From positions 51,722-115,721 of the forward strand of contig NZ_JAMTDX010000062.1 in NCBI RefSeq assembly GCF_023806625.1: a stretch of 64,000 bases of DNA. Direction: 5' to 3'. Positions 55,460-62,941 of this stretch are shown in pieces. The notes under the pieces are model-generated. The model saw nothing but the letters and a program-made list of their open reading frames with translations. It had not been told where the DNA came from and did not search any database. Position numbers and translations under genes: made by a program. The stretch's first letter is position 1. Each line of letters starts with the position of its first letter. Source of the DNA: Accumulibacter sp. Its GTDB lineage: Bacteria; Pseudomonadota; Gammaproteobacteria; Burkholderiales; Rhodocyclaceae.

Positions 55460-55930
55460 ATGAGTTTTCGTTTCTTCGTGATTCCGGTGATGCAGCCGCG
55501 TCCGGCCGAGGACGAACTCAACGACTGTCTGGCGAAGAACCGCGTGCTGGCCGTCGAACGCCATCTCGTCGACGCCGGGATGGCGTCGTTCTGGGCGGTC
55601 TGTGTCAGCCTCGCGCCCGGGCCCGGCCGGCTGCCGGAATCGCTGAAGGCCGACGCGCCAGGCGGGCGGCGGATCGATTATCGGGAAGTGCTCAACGAGG
55701 CCGACTTCGCGGTCTTCGCGCAGTTGCGCGCGCTGCGCAAGCAGATCGCCGAAAGCGAGGGCGTTGCCCAGTACGCGGTGTTCACCAACGAACAGCTGGC
55801 GAGCATGGTCCGCGCGCGCGTGCGGACGCGCGAAGCGCTCGGGGCGATCGATGGCGTCGGCGAGACCCGGCTCGACCGCTACGCGGAGCGCTTTCTCGCG
55901 CTGCTCGCCGAAGCGTCGGGCGATCGCTGA
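55460..55930 (+). CDS. DGR accessory protein with HRDC domain
   Basis: A 156-residue protein. MSFRFFVIPVMQPRPAEDEL begins a domain typical of DGR-associated HRDC proteins, followed by RVLAVERHLVDAGMASFWAV and the HRDC part (EGVAQYAVFTNEQLASMVRA, IDGVGETRLDRYAERFLALL). HRDC domains bind nucleic acid in RecQ helicases; in many DGRs such a protein occurs where phage elements encode Avd. ATG 55460 has GAGAGG upstream; ATG 55391, overlapping the target stop, would add 23 residues. It sits 11 bases before the reverse transcriptase. Confidence 0.85.
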   Translation: MSFRFFVIPVMQPRPAEDELNDCLAKNRVLAVERHLVDAGMASFWAVCVSLAPGPGRLPESLKADAPGGRRIDYREVLNEADFAVFAQLRALRKQIAESEGVAQYAVFTNEQLASMVRARVRTREALGAIDGVGETRLDRYAERFLALLAEASGDR

Positions 55931-55941
55931 GGGCAGCGCGG

Positions 55942-56964
55942 ATGCAGCGCCAGACGATCACCCTCGAAGCTCTGGCCGCGCGCGACAACCTCGCGCTGGC
56001 GACGTGGAAGGCAGCGAAGGGAAAGAGCAGCCGGCCGGCGGTCGCGCGCTTCCTCGCGGACCTCGACCGACAACTGGCGGCGCTCGCGGAAGCGATTCTC
56101 GAAGAGCGCGCGCCGCTCGGACGGGCGACTTGTTTCACGATTCACGATCCGAAGCGGCGAACGATTCACGCGGCGTGTTTTGCCGACCGCGTGCTGCACC
56201 ACGCAATCCTCAACCTCGCCGAGGCGCGCTTCGAGCGCATGCTCGTCGATGGCACGTACGCCTGCCGGCCGGGGAAGGGCGTGCACGCCGCGGTGCTCGC
56301 CGTGCAGCGCGGCCTGCGCTCGCGACCGTGGTTCGTGCAGGTCGACGTCGATGCGTACTTTCCGTCGATCCGCCACGACTTGCTGCTCGAGTTGCTGCGC
56401 CGCCGTTTCCGCGGCGAGCCTTTCCTCCGCCTGCTCGAACGAATTCTCGACCGGGCTGCAACCAACGGGCCTAGTGTCGGCCTGCCGATCGGTTCGCTGA
56501 CCTCGCAACACTTCGCGAACGCCTTTCTCGACAGTGCCGACCGTCTGCTGCTCGCCGAGCCGGGCTGCGGCTGCGTCGTCCGTTACATGGACGACCTCTT
56601 CTGGGTGTGTGACGACCGGCGGGTCGCCGAAACGAGCCTGGCCGCACTGCGCGCGCACCTGCTCGAGCAGCGCGGGCTGACGCTGAAGTCGAGCGTGCGG
56701 ATCGCGCGCAGCGAACAAGGGACCCGCTTCTGTGGCTTCCGCGTTCGGCAGGGCGTCGTGCTCGCCAGTCCGCGCAGGATGAGCCGCTATCGCGCGGCGC
56801 TGGCGCGCATCGGGCGCGCGGCGGACGAAGGTGTGGCCAGCGACGGCGAACTGCAGCGGGCGGTCGATGCGGCGCTGGCGACGCTTTGCGGCTGCCGGAG
56901 CGACGCCTTTCGCCGCCGCGTGCTCGAGGAGCTCGGCGCTGCGCGCGCGGATGCGGTGCTATAG
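55942..56964 (+). CDS. DGR reverse transcriptase
   Basis: A 340-residue reverse transcriptase. RT motifs in order: KRRTIHAACFADRVLHHAI, GTYACRPGKGVHAAVLAVQR, FVQVDVDAYFPSIRHDLLLE (catalytic D-x-D), LPIGSLTSQHFANAFLDSAD near 180, and RYMDDLFWVCDD near 213 with the YxDD box. The GxxxSQ form in motif 4, instead of QGxxxSP of retrons and group II introns, is diagnostic of DGR enzymes. No maturase or nuclease domain is present. It would copy the TR RNA with errors at A. The stop TAG is 33 bases before TR. Confidence 0.95.
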   Translation: MQRQTITLEALAARDNLALATWKAAKGKSSRPAVARFLADLDRQLAALAEAILEERAPLGRATCFTIHDPKRRTIHAACFADRVLHHAILNLAEARFERMLVDGTYACRPGKGVHAAVLAVQRGLRSRPWFVQVDVDAYFPSIRHDLLLELLRRRFRGEPFLRLLERILDRAATNGPSVGLPIGSLTSQHFANAFLDSADRLLLAEPGCGCVVRYMDDLFWVCDDRRVAETSLAALRAHLLEQRGLTLKSSVRIARSEQGTRFCGFRVRQGVVLASPRRMSRYRAALARIGRAADEGVASDGELQRAVDAALATLCGCRSDAFRRRVLEELGAARADAVL

Positions 56965-56997
56965 TGTGCGCCGGGATGTCCGTCGTCAGAGAGAAAG

Positions 56998-57119
56998 GCC
57001 CTGCGCGTCGAGCGCGGCGGCTCGTGGAACAACGAGGCCAGGAGGCTTCGCTCCGCGACCCGCAACCAGAGGCACCGCGACAAGCGCAACGACAACCAGG
57101 GCTTCCGTCTCTCCCTGAG
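56998..57119 (+). repeat. DGR template repeat (TR)
   Basis: A 122-base template between the RT gene and the second target. It contains 23 adenines before the IMH* region, including five AAC codons (in phase with the VRs), a typical DGR design that avoids stop codons after A mutagenesis. The flanking gap 56965-57366 contains no other recognised gene; the frame is open through it but lacks domain similarity. The TR RNA is expected to begin upstream (near the RT stop) and to end past 57150. Downstream, GAGCTCGATGGCCCGGAGCG replaces the VR flank (IMH* versus IMH). Confidence 0.95.
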
Positions 57120-57366
57120 CTCGATGGCCCGGAGCGCGACGACCGTCGCCGGATGGCGACGCCGCCCAGCGAAGCTGGCGCGAATCGGGAAGCCCGCGGG
57201 ACCGGCATGGATTTGTCGGAAGCCATGGACCAGACGCGACGTCCTGCCGCCGTGCGGCTGCGCGGCGGCGAACTGCAAGGCGCCCGGGGCGCCGGTAGGC
57301 GCGAACGGGGGATGCCGGCGCCGACAGCCTCCCGGGTCGCCGTCCTTTCCCGATCGGGGGGCGCCG

Positions 57367-58311
57367 ATGCCTGAAGCGCCTGTTCGTCCGCCGGCGGGCG
57401 AGGGGCCCCCGGCGCCCGGACGAGACGACGAGGACGGGCTCCCCGACGAGCGGCGCTGCCCGCCGCTGTGGCCACCTCCCTTTGTCTGCGCTTTCGGCGA
57501 CGACGCGTACGGGCTGTGGATCGACGTCGAGATCTCCGGAGTCGTCCAGCGCTTCCGCTGGATCGAACCCGGTGAGTTCTCGATGGGCTCTCCGGACAAC
57601 GAAACCGAGCGGTCCGACGGCGAAGGCCCGCGTCACCGCGTGCGGCTGACGGCCGGATTCTGGCTCGCCGACACCGCCTGCACGCAGCAACTCTGGCAGG
57701 CAGTGATGGGAAGCAACCCGAGCCGGTTCCAGGACGAAGCGCAGAATCCGGTCGAGAACGTGAGCTGGGACGACGTGCAGGACTTCCTCGGTGGAGTGCG
57801 GTCGAGCGTACCCGGAGTCACCGCCGATTTGCCGAGCGAAGCCGAGTGGGAGTACGCGTGCCGCGCGGGAAGCGAAACGCCGTTCTCGACGGGGCCGACG
57901 ATCGATACCGCGCAGGCGAACTTCGACGGCAACTACCCTTACGCGGGCGGCGAGCGAGGGATTGACCGCGAGAGGACCGTGCCGGTGAAGTCGTTCGCGC
58001 CGAACGCCTGGGGCCTGTACGAAATGCACGGCAACGTCTGGGAATGGTGCGCCGACGGGATGCGCGAGTACACGGACGAGACCGTCGACGACCCACGGGG
58101 TCCCGAAGGCGCCGGCGACTGGCGCGTCGTGCGCGGCGGCTCGTGGGGCCGCGGGGCCGGGGGGCTTCGCTCCGCGACCCGCTGCCGGTGGCGCCGCGGC
58201 GAGCGCCTCGACCTCCGGGGCTTCCGTCTCTCCCTGAGGTCCATAGCCGCGGAGCGGGCGCCGGGCGCGGAGCGCCTGGCGCAGCGTGCGCCGGTCGAGC
58301 GGGACGCGTGA
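57367..58311 (+). CDS. FGE-like C-type-lectin protein; DGR target 2
   Basis: A 314-residue protein. A proline-rich N-terminus of about 50 residues ends in CPPLWPPPFVCAF, resembling the AVWPPPPRGF stretch before the FGE domain of target 1, so it may derive from duplication of that 3' end. The FGE domain (about 58-291) has RFRWIEPGEFSMGSPDNETE, VMGSNPSRFQDEAQNPVENV, LPSEAEWEYACRAGSE, EMHGNVWEWCADGMREY and VVRGGSWGRGAGGLRSATR. The catalytic cysteines of genuine FGE are not conserved. Residues 252-291 are VR2. ATG 57367 follows a G-rich site; the frame from 57124 reads through TR flank. Confidence 0.85.
   Translation: MPEAPVRPPAGEGPPAPGRDDEDGLPDERRCPPLWPPPFVCAFGDDAYGLWIDVEISGVVQRFRWIEPGEFSMGSPDNETERSDGEGPRHRVRLTAGFWLADTACTQQLWQAVMGSNPSRFQDEAQNPVENVSWDDVQDFLGGVRSSVPGVTADLPSEAEWEYACRAGSETPFSTGPTIDTAQANFDGNYPYAGGERGIDRERTVPVKSFAPNAWGLYEMHGNVWEWCADGMREYTDETVDDPRGPEGAGDWRVVRGGSWGRGAGGLRSATRCRWRRGERLDLRGFRLSLRSIAAERAPGAERLAQRAPVERDA
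58122..58238 (+). repeat. DGR variable repeat 2 (VR2)
   Basis: 117 bases aligned to TR 57003-57119 without gaps. They differ at 20 positions, each an A in the template; 12 become G, 5 T and 3 C. Only three of the 23 template adenines are unchanged. The 20-base IMH core at the end is identical. Together with VR1 it shows two targets fed by one template. Confidence 0.95.
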
Positions 58312-58415
58312 CCGGCGCCGGCGCGGCTGGCTCGGGAACACGCGGGTCGCCTCGTCAGGCCCGGCGGCGGGCGGGGCTCACCAGCAACGTCCTTTCCGGA
58401 ATTCGCAATCGTCAG

Positions 58416-59189
58416 GTGCCCGGCGACGCTTTGCGCGATGCCCCCGCCTGTCCGCCTGGCCGATCGCCACAGACCCCGGGGCGCGGCGGGTTCGGCTGGC
58501 TGGCCTGCGGACTGCTGCTCGCGCACACCGCAGTCGCCGGCGACCTGCCGCTGTGTCTGAACCGCGCCGCGGATCAGGCGCCACAGGCCGCGGTGCTCGC
58601 CGTCCGGCCGTCCAACCAAGATCTGCTCGCCCGGCTGGTGTACGCCGAGACGCGGTCGACGGGCTTCGCCGATGATCCGCGCGTCGCGCGCGGAATCGCC
58701 TGGGGAGCGATGAACCGCGTGCGGCTCGGCGAAGTGTCGGCGAGCGCTCGTCGCCGCTATGGCAGCGGGGTCGCCGGAGTGATCTTCCAGCCGCAGCAGT
58801 TCAACCCGGCCGTCTCGCGACGTTCGCCGTTCGCCGGCGACTTCCTCTGCCCGAAGGATGCGGCGGCGTGGCAGCTCGCCGTCGACGCGGCCGGCGCCGC
58901 GCTGCGCGGACACGACAATCCGCTGATCGAAACACCGTGGGAGCGGCGCCATGGTCTCTCGCTGGTGGTCAACTTCTACTATCCGCGATCCCCGCAGGCG
59001 CGTGGTCCGCTCGCCCCCTGGGAAGGCAGCGCCGGGCTGAGCTTCATTGGCAAGCCGGAGTCGGTCGATCTGCCGCCGGCCGCGCGTGTCCGCTTCTACC
59101 GTCTCGATCGGCCGCCCGCCGACCTGGATCCCGCGCTGCGCCGTTCTTCGCCACCGGCTTCTGGACGGGAGGTGACGAACTCGCCTTGA
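58416..59189 (+). CDS. SleB-like cell wall hydrolase (secreted)
   Basis: A protein of about 257 residues with signal-like segment GFGWLACGLLLAHTAVAG. The domain LLARLVYAETRSTGFADDPR, IAWGAMNRVRLGE and YGSGVAGVIFQPQQFNP fits the SleB/Hydrolase_2 family of lytic transglycosylase-type enzymes, with glutamate in YAETR as a likely catalytic residue. A C-terminal GLSLVVNFYYPRSPQARGP follows. The start is uncertain: GTG 58416 or GTG 58308, which overlaps the stop of target 2. It may belong to the same transcript as the DGR. Confidence 0.6.
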   Translation: MPGDALRDAPACPPGRSPQTPGRGGFGWLACGLLLAHTAVAGDLPLCLNRAADQAPQAAVLAVRPSNQDLLARLVYAETRSTGFADDPRVARGIAWGAMNRVRLGEVSASARRRYGSGVAGVIFQPQQFNPAVSRRSPFAGDFLCPKDAAAWQLAVDAAGAALRGHDNPLIETPWERRHGLSLVVNFYYPRSPQARGPLAPWEGSAGLSFIGKPESVDLPPAARVRFYRLDRPPADLDPALRRSSPPASGREVTNSP

Positions 59190-59236
59190 GGCGCCGCGCG
59201 ACGACTGCCGGGCCGGGGTTGGTCGCCGGTTTCGTG

Positions 59237-60223
59237 TCAGGACGGAGCGAAAACGTCGTCGAGAGACGTCGCGTCGAGCACCCGAATCGCCCAATGTTCG
59301 AGCTGATCGGTCGTCGCCGCGGACAGCCGAGCCTGCACCGCTTCAGGCAGCGGCCCGAAGCGACGGGCCATCTGGCGCGCGAGAACGGCTGCTTCGCCGC
59401 GCTGCAGTCCCTGCTCGAGTCCCTGCTGCAGCCCCTGCTGCAGCCCCTGCTGCAGCCCCTTTTCGATGCCCAAGCGTTCGGCGGACGTGACGTACGGCAT
59501 GCTGACCTTCCTTTCGAGTTCATAGACCTCGTGCAGGAGTTGTCGTTCGAGTTCCTTCGGCAGGCGCAGCAACCAGTCGATGACGCCGAAGAGGTCGAGG
59601 ATTCGCTGGCGGTCCCAGTCGCGCTCGTAGAGCAACCGGGCGAGGCGCCACTTCGCCGCGTAGCGCCGCTGCATGTCGCCTCTGGTCTCGCGCGTATAGA
59701 GGTGGGCCGCGGTGACCAGCGCAAACGGATTCGGATCGGCGAGCAGCGGCTCGATCCGGTCCGCGTAATCGACGAGCTTGACCGCCGGAAAACGGATGCC
59801 CATCCGGCAACCGAAGAGCTCGTAGCCGTACGAAGTCGGCTTCCAGTCGGCGCGCTCGTCGGCGAGAACGGCCAGACTGGCGACCGGACGCCGGTAGCGA
59901 TCGTAGATCCGGTAGTTGTAGGTGAACAACCGCTCGGGGAAATCCCGGTCGGGTTCGCCCTGGACTTCGACATGGATGTAGACCCAGCGCTCTCCGTCGG
60001 CCAGCGTCGCCACCTGCACGAGCCGGTCGACGAGCCGCCGGCCGAGCGCGGCGTCCTGGACGACCTGTGCGAGCTCCTGGTCGAGAAAGACGTGCGGTCG
60101 TCGCCAGTCGATCCCGGCGTGGGCCTGCGGGAAGTAGAAGGCCATGAACTCCGGGAAGTAGCGCGCCAGCGCTTCCTTCCACGGAGTGTCGTAGTCGTCG
60201 TGAGGCAGGGTCTCGGGGTCCAT
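59237..60223 (-). CDS. Rpn/YhgA-like PD-(D/E)XK nuclease family protein
   Basis: A 328-residue protein of the recombination-promoting nuclease/transposase-like group. DYDTPWKEALARYFPEFMAF begins it; the nuclease core is ELAQVVQDAALGRRLVDRLV and GERWVYIHVEVQGEPDRDFP (E-x-Q type). AERLGIEKGLQQGLQQGLQQ starts a Gly-Leu-Gln repeat and a DUF4351-like C-terminus (RFGPLPEAVQARLSAATTDQ) ends it. Homologues cause RecA-independent recombination in E. coli. It is opposite to the DGR operon and close to decayed genes. Confidence 0.82.
   Translation of the reverse strand: MDPETLPHDDYDTPWKEALARYFPEFMAFYFPQAHAGIDWRRPHVFLDQELAQVVQDAALGRRLVDRLVQVATLADGERWVYIHVEVQGEPDRDFPERLFTYNYRIYDRYRRPVASLAVLADERADWKPTSYGYELFGCRMGIRFPAVKLVDYADRIEPLLADPNPFALVTAAHLYTRETRGDMQRRYAAKWRLARLLYERDWDRQRILDLFGVIDWLLRLPKELERQLLHEVYELERKVSMPYVTSAERLGIEKGLQQGLQQGLQQGLEQGLQRGEAAVLARQMARRFGPLPEAVQARLSAATTDQLEHWAIRVLDATSLDDVFAPS
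59410..59460 (-). repeat. 12-bp tandem repeat encoding GLQQ
   Basis: Four to five copies of a 12-base unit (CTGCTGCAGCCC on the plus strand) encode repeated GLQQ in the Rpn-like protein. Such repeats can expand or contract by slippage in steps of four residues, keeping frame. Confidence 0.7.
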
Positions 60224-60464
60224 CGTCGGTCGGTGCGCCCGGCGCGTCGGAAGAGTCGCGGCGATGCAGTCGGCAGCGCCATCGCCGCCGCCGATTCGCA
60301 GGCGATGTGGCTATGGTAGCGCAGCGCGGCCGTCCCGGGATCTGCGCGCGCTATACTTGCGGTGAGCGAGCGGGGGAGGGCGAGCGAGGGATCCTCGCCG
60401 GGCAGCGTCCGGCCACCGATCGCGCTTTCGATTGCTTTCCCCGGCCGATCAGCCGCCGACTCCG

Positions 60465-61685
60465 ATGAGCCTCCTTCTCCGTGCCGTCACTCTGCTCCAG
60501 CCACACCTCGGCGGGGACAAGCGCGCGACCTGGCTCGCGCTCGCCTTCGACGAGCAGCGGGCGATCTTCGACGCGATCGATCGCAGCGGCGCGCCGGACG
60601 ATTTCACCGTGCGCTGCGTCCGCGGCCTGCTCGACCGCGGCTGTGTCGGCTCGCGGCACGCGCTGTCGCTGCTCCTCGAAGTCGTCGCGAAGGCCGCGGG
60701 CAGCGAGGTCCAGGGCGAATTCCGCGCGCTGATCGACGAACTCGACCGCCGCTGCGCCGCGCCAACGCAGGCCGACCAAGGCCAGATCGGGCCGGCGACG
60801 CAGGTCGCGCCGTCGAGTCCCGTCGTTGCCGCGGCCACCGGCTCGCGACCGGCTGCCGCCGGTCGCCCGTTCGCCTCCACGCGCCGACAGCGGCGCTCGA
60901 CGATCCTGATGCTCGCCGCCAATCCCGGCGACACGACGCGCCTCGCGCTCGACCACGAGGCGCGGGAGATCGAACGGAAAATCCGCGCGGCCGAACGCCG
61001 CGACGCGCTCGACCTGCGCACGCAGTGGGCGGTCAGCCTGGATGACCTGCTGCAATACCTCAACCAGTACCGGCCGCAGGTCGTGCATTTCAGCGGGCGC
61101 GGCCAGGGGCAGGCGATCGTCCTCGACGACGGCACAGGCCACACCCGGCTAGTCGGAACGGCGGCGTTGGGCGCGCTGTTCGCGCTGCATCGCACATCCG
61201 TTCGCCTCGTCGTGCTCAACGCCTGCTACTCGAAGGGCCAGGCGGAGGCGGTCGTCGAGGCGGTCGACTGCGCGGTCGGGATGAACGACGCGATCGGCGA
61301 CCGGGCGGCGATCGTCTTTGCCGCCGCCTTCTACCGCAAGCTCGGCTTCGGCGCTTCGGTCGCCGATGCCTTTGCCGAAGCGCGCGTGGCGCTGCTGCTC
61401 GAAGGGATCGCCGAAGAGGACACGCCAGAGTTGCTGGTCCGCAAAGGGGTCGACGCAGCGACGGTCTTTCTCGCCGGGCAGGCGACGCGCCGCCGGCTGC
61501 CGCGGCGCTGGCCGCGCTGCGCGCGACGATCGTCGCTGGCGGCGCGGATCCGCTCGCCCTGCCCGAAGGCGAACTGCAGCGTGTCCTCCGTCACTCGCCA
61601 CGCGACCTCGACGAATACCGCCTGCTGCGCGTCGCCGAATGGTCGCAGCCGCGCTACGCGCTCGACCGCCGGTTCACCCGGCTGA
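60465..61685 (+). CDS. EAD1-CHAT protease-like protein with frameshifted C-terminus
   Basis: The first 340 or so residues hold an effector-associated domain 1 (SLLLRAVTLLQPHLGGDKRA, PDDFTVRCVRGLLDRGCVGS) and a CHAT caspase-like domain (RSTILMLAANPGDTTRLALD; His in VVHFSGRGQGQ; Cys in RLVVLNACYSKGQAEAVVEA). Near 61480 the frame shifts, and the last 65 residues are junk. The normal continuation (LRATIVAGGADPLALPEGEL) is in another frame, leading to a STAND NTPase. A TATACT at 60352-60357 is a possible -10. The protease part might still be made. Confidence 0.7.
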   Translation: MSLLLRAVTLLQPHLGGDKRATWLALAFDEQRAIFDAIDRSGAPDDFTVRCVRGLLDRGCVGSRHALSLLLEVVAKAAGSEVQGEFRALIDELDRRCAAPTQADQGQIGPATQVAPSSPVVAAATGSRPAAAGRPFASTRRQRRSTILMLAANPGDTTRLALDHEAREIERKIRAAERRDALDLRTQWAVSLDDLLQYLNQYRPQVVHFSGRGQGQAIVLDDGTGHTRLVGTAALGALFALHRTSVRLVVLNACYSKGQAEAVVEAVDCAVGMNDAIGDRAAIVFAAAFYRKLGFGASVADAFAEARVALLLEGIAEEDTPELLVRKGVDAATVFLAGQATRRRLPRRWPRCARRSSLAARIRSPCPKANCSVSSVTRHATSTNTACCASPNGRSRATRSTAGSPG

Positions 61686-62810
61686 CGCTGCTGCTCGACC
61701 AGGGGCCCGACGCGCAGGGTTCGCGCTGGCAGGCATAGGCGCGTCGGCAACCGTTCGACGACCTGCGCGACGTCCTCGCCGAGACACCCGACTCGCCGGC
61801 GCTGGTCGTGCTGGGACCGCCGGGCTGCGGCAAGAGCACGCTGCTGCGCCGGCGAAGTTCCACCGGCGGGTGCGGGTCCCGGCGATCCGCCCCCGATCAG
61901 CTTTTTCGTCCCGCTCAACCGCCATCGACCGCCGGCGGCCGGTGGCGAACCGCCGGCCCCGCGCGACTGGCTCGCCGACGAATGGGCGCGGCGCAACGCG
62001 AAGTCCGTGTCTCGCCTTCGCTGCGCGAGCGGCTGCAGCAGGCGCTCGTCGAACGCAGCCGGGACCCGGCGGCCGACCTGCGCGCGCGGATCGCTGCCGC
62101 CGGTCGTCGAGATTCCGGCAGGCGAGTACCCGATCGGCAGCGACGAGGGTCCCTACCATGACGAGGCGCCGGTCGATGAGGTGAAACTCGCGCCGTTCGC
62201 GATCGGGCGCTTCCCGGTGACCAACGCCGAAAGGCGGCTGTTCGTCGATGCCGGCGGCTACCAAGACGAGCGCTGGTGGCAGGGTGAGGCGGCGAAGCGC
62301 TGGCAGCGCGGCGAAGCGACCGACGAGGGGCCAAAGGAGCACTGGCGAACGGACCGCCGCTACCTGCGCTAGCACCCCGATTGGGCGGCGACCGCGTTGC
62401 GCGAAGGCCGGATCACCTCCCGACAGGCCGAACTCTGGGACGAGATCCGGCAGATGTCCGACGACGAGTTCGAGAGAACGCTGCGCGACTGGTATCCCGG
62501 CGGGCGGCAGCGCGAACCCGCGCACTGGAACGACCCGGCGTACCACGACGCGAGCCAGCCGGTAGTCGGCGTCTTCCCCGGCGGCGACACTCCCGAAGGC
62601 GTGTCGGACTTGACCGGCAACGTCTGGGAATGGACGAGCAGCGCGTACGAAGCGTACCCTTACCGAGCCGATCGCCGGCGCGAAGACCCCGAGCGGACCG
62701 ATGCCCGGCGCGTGGTGCGCGGCGCCTTCCGCTACGTCGACGTTCCAGGCTACCGGAACCACTACCTGGGGTTGCGGTTGGTGTGTTTCTCCCCGATCCT
62801 GGACCGCTGA
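61686..62810 (+). pseudogene. Broken STAND NTPase and FGE-domain remnant
   Basis: This continues the EAD1-CHAT gene. A stop (TAG) follows GSRWQA near 61737; the P-loop [12 protein letters not shown] lies at 61813 in another frame; the rest of the NTPase is lost. From 62098 an FGE-like domain ([40 protein letters not shown]) is interrupted by TAG at 62370-62372 and then resumes (YPGGRQREPAHWNDPAYHD, LTGNVWEWTSSAYEAYPY). The end resembles FGE but not the DGR variable repeats. Confidence 0.8.
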
Positions 62811-62941
62811 TCACTGTTACTCTGATCTCTGACGCCTCTGGCCCGCTGACCCTCTGCGCGCCGTGCAGCGGCGCGTCTTTTTTTTTCGCGCCGTCGGCAG
62901 TGGTCGGACGGGCGGTTGGCGGGCAATGTGGAGGATTCTCG

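Noticed and set aside
57124-57366. Longer start for the second FGE protein at 57124
   Set aside because: The added 81 residues are Arg/Pro-rich and begin within the region following TR; ATG 57367 is next to conserved sequence.
59401-59460. CRISPR-like array
   Set aside because: The repeats are 12 bases, contiguous and coding (GLQQ), with no spacers. No CRISPR array was seen elsewhere.
62700-62790. FGE end of the STAND remnant as a variable repeat
   Set aside because: Only the general FGE pattern (RVVRG) is shared; there is no run of identity with TR and no IMH core.
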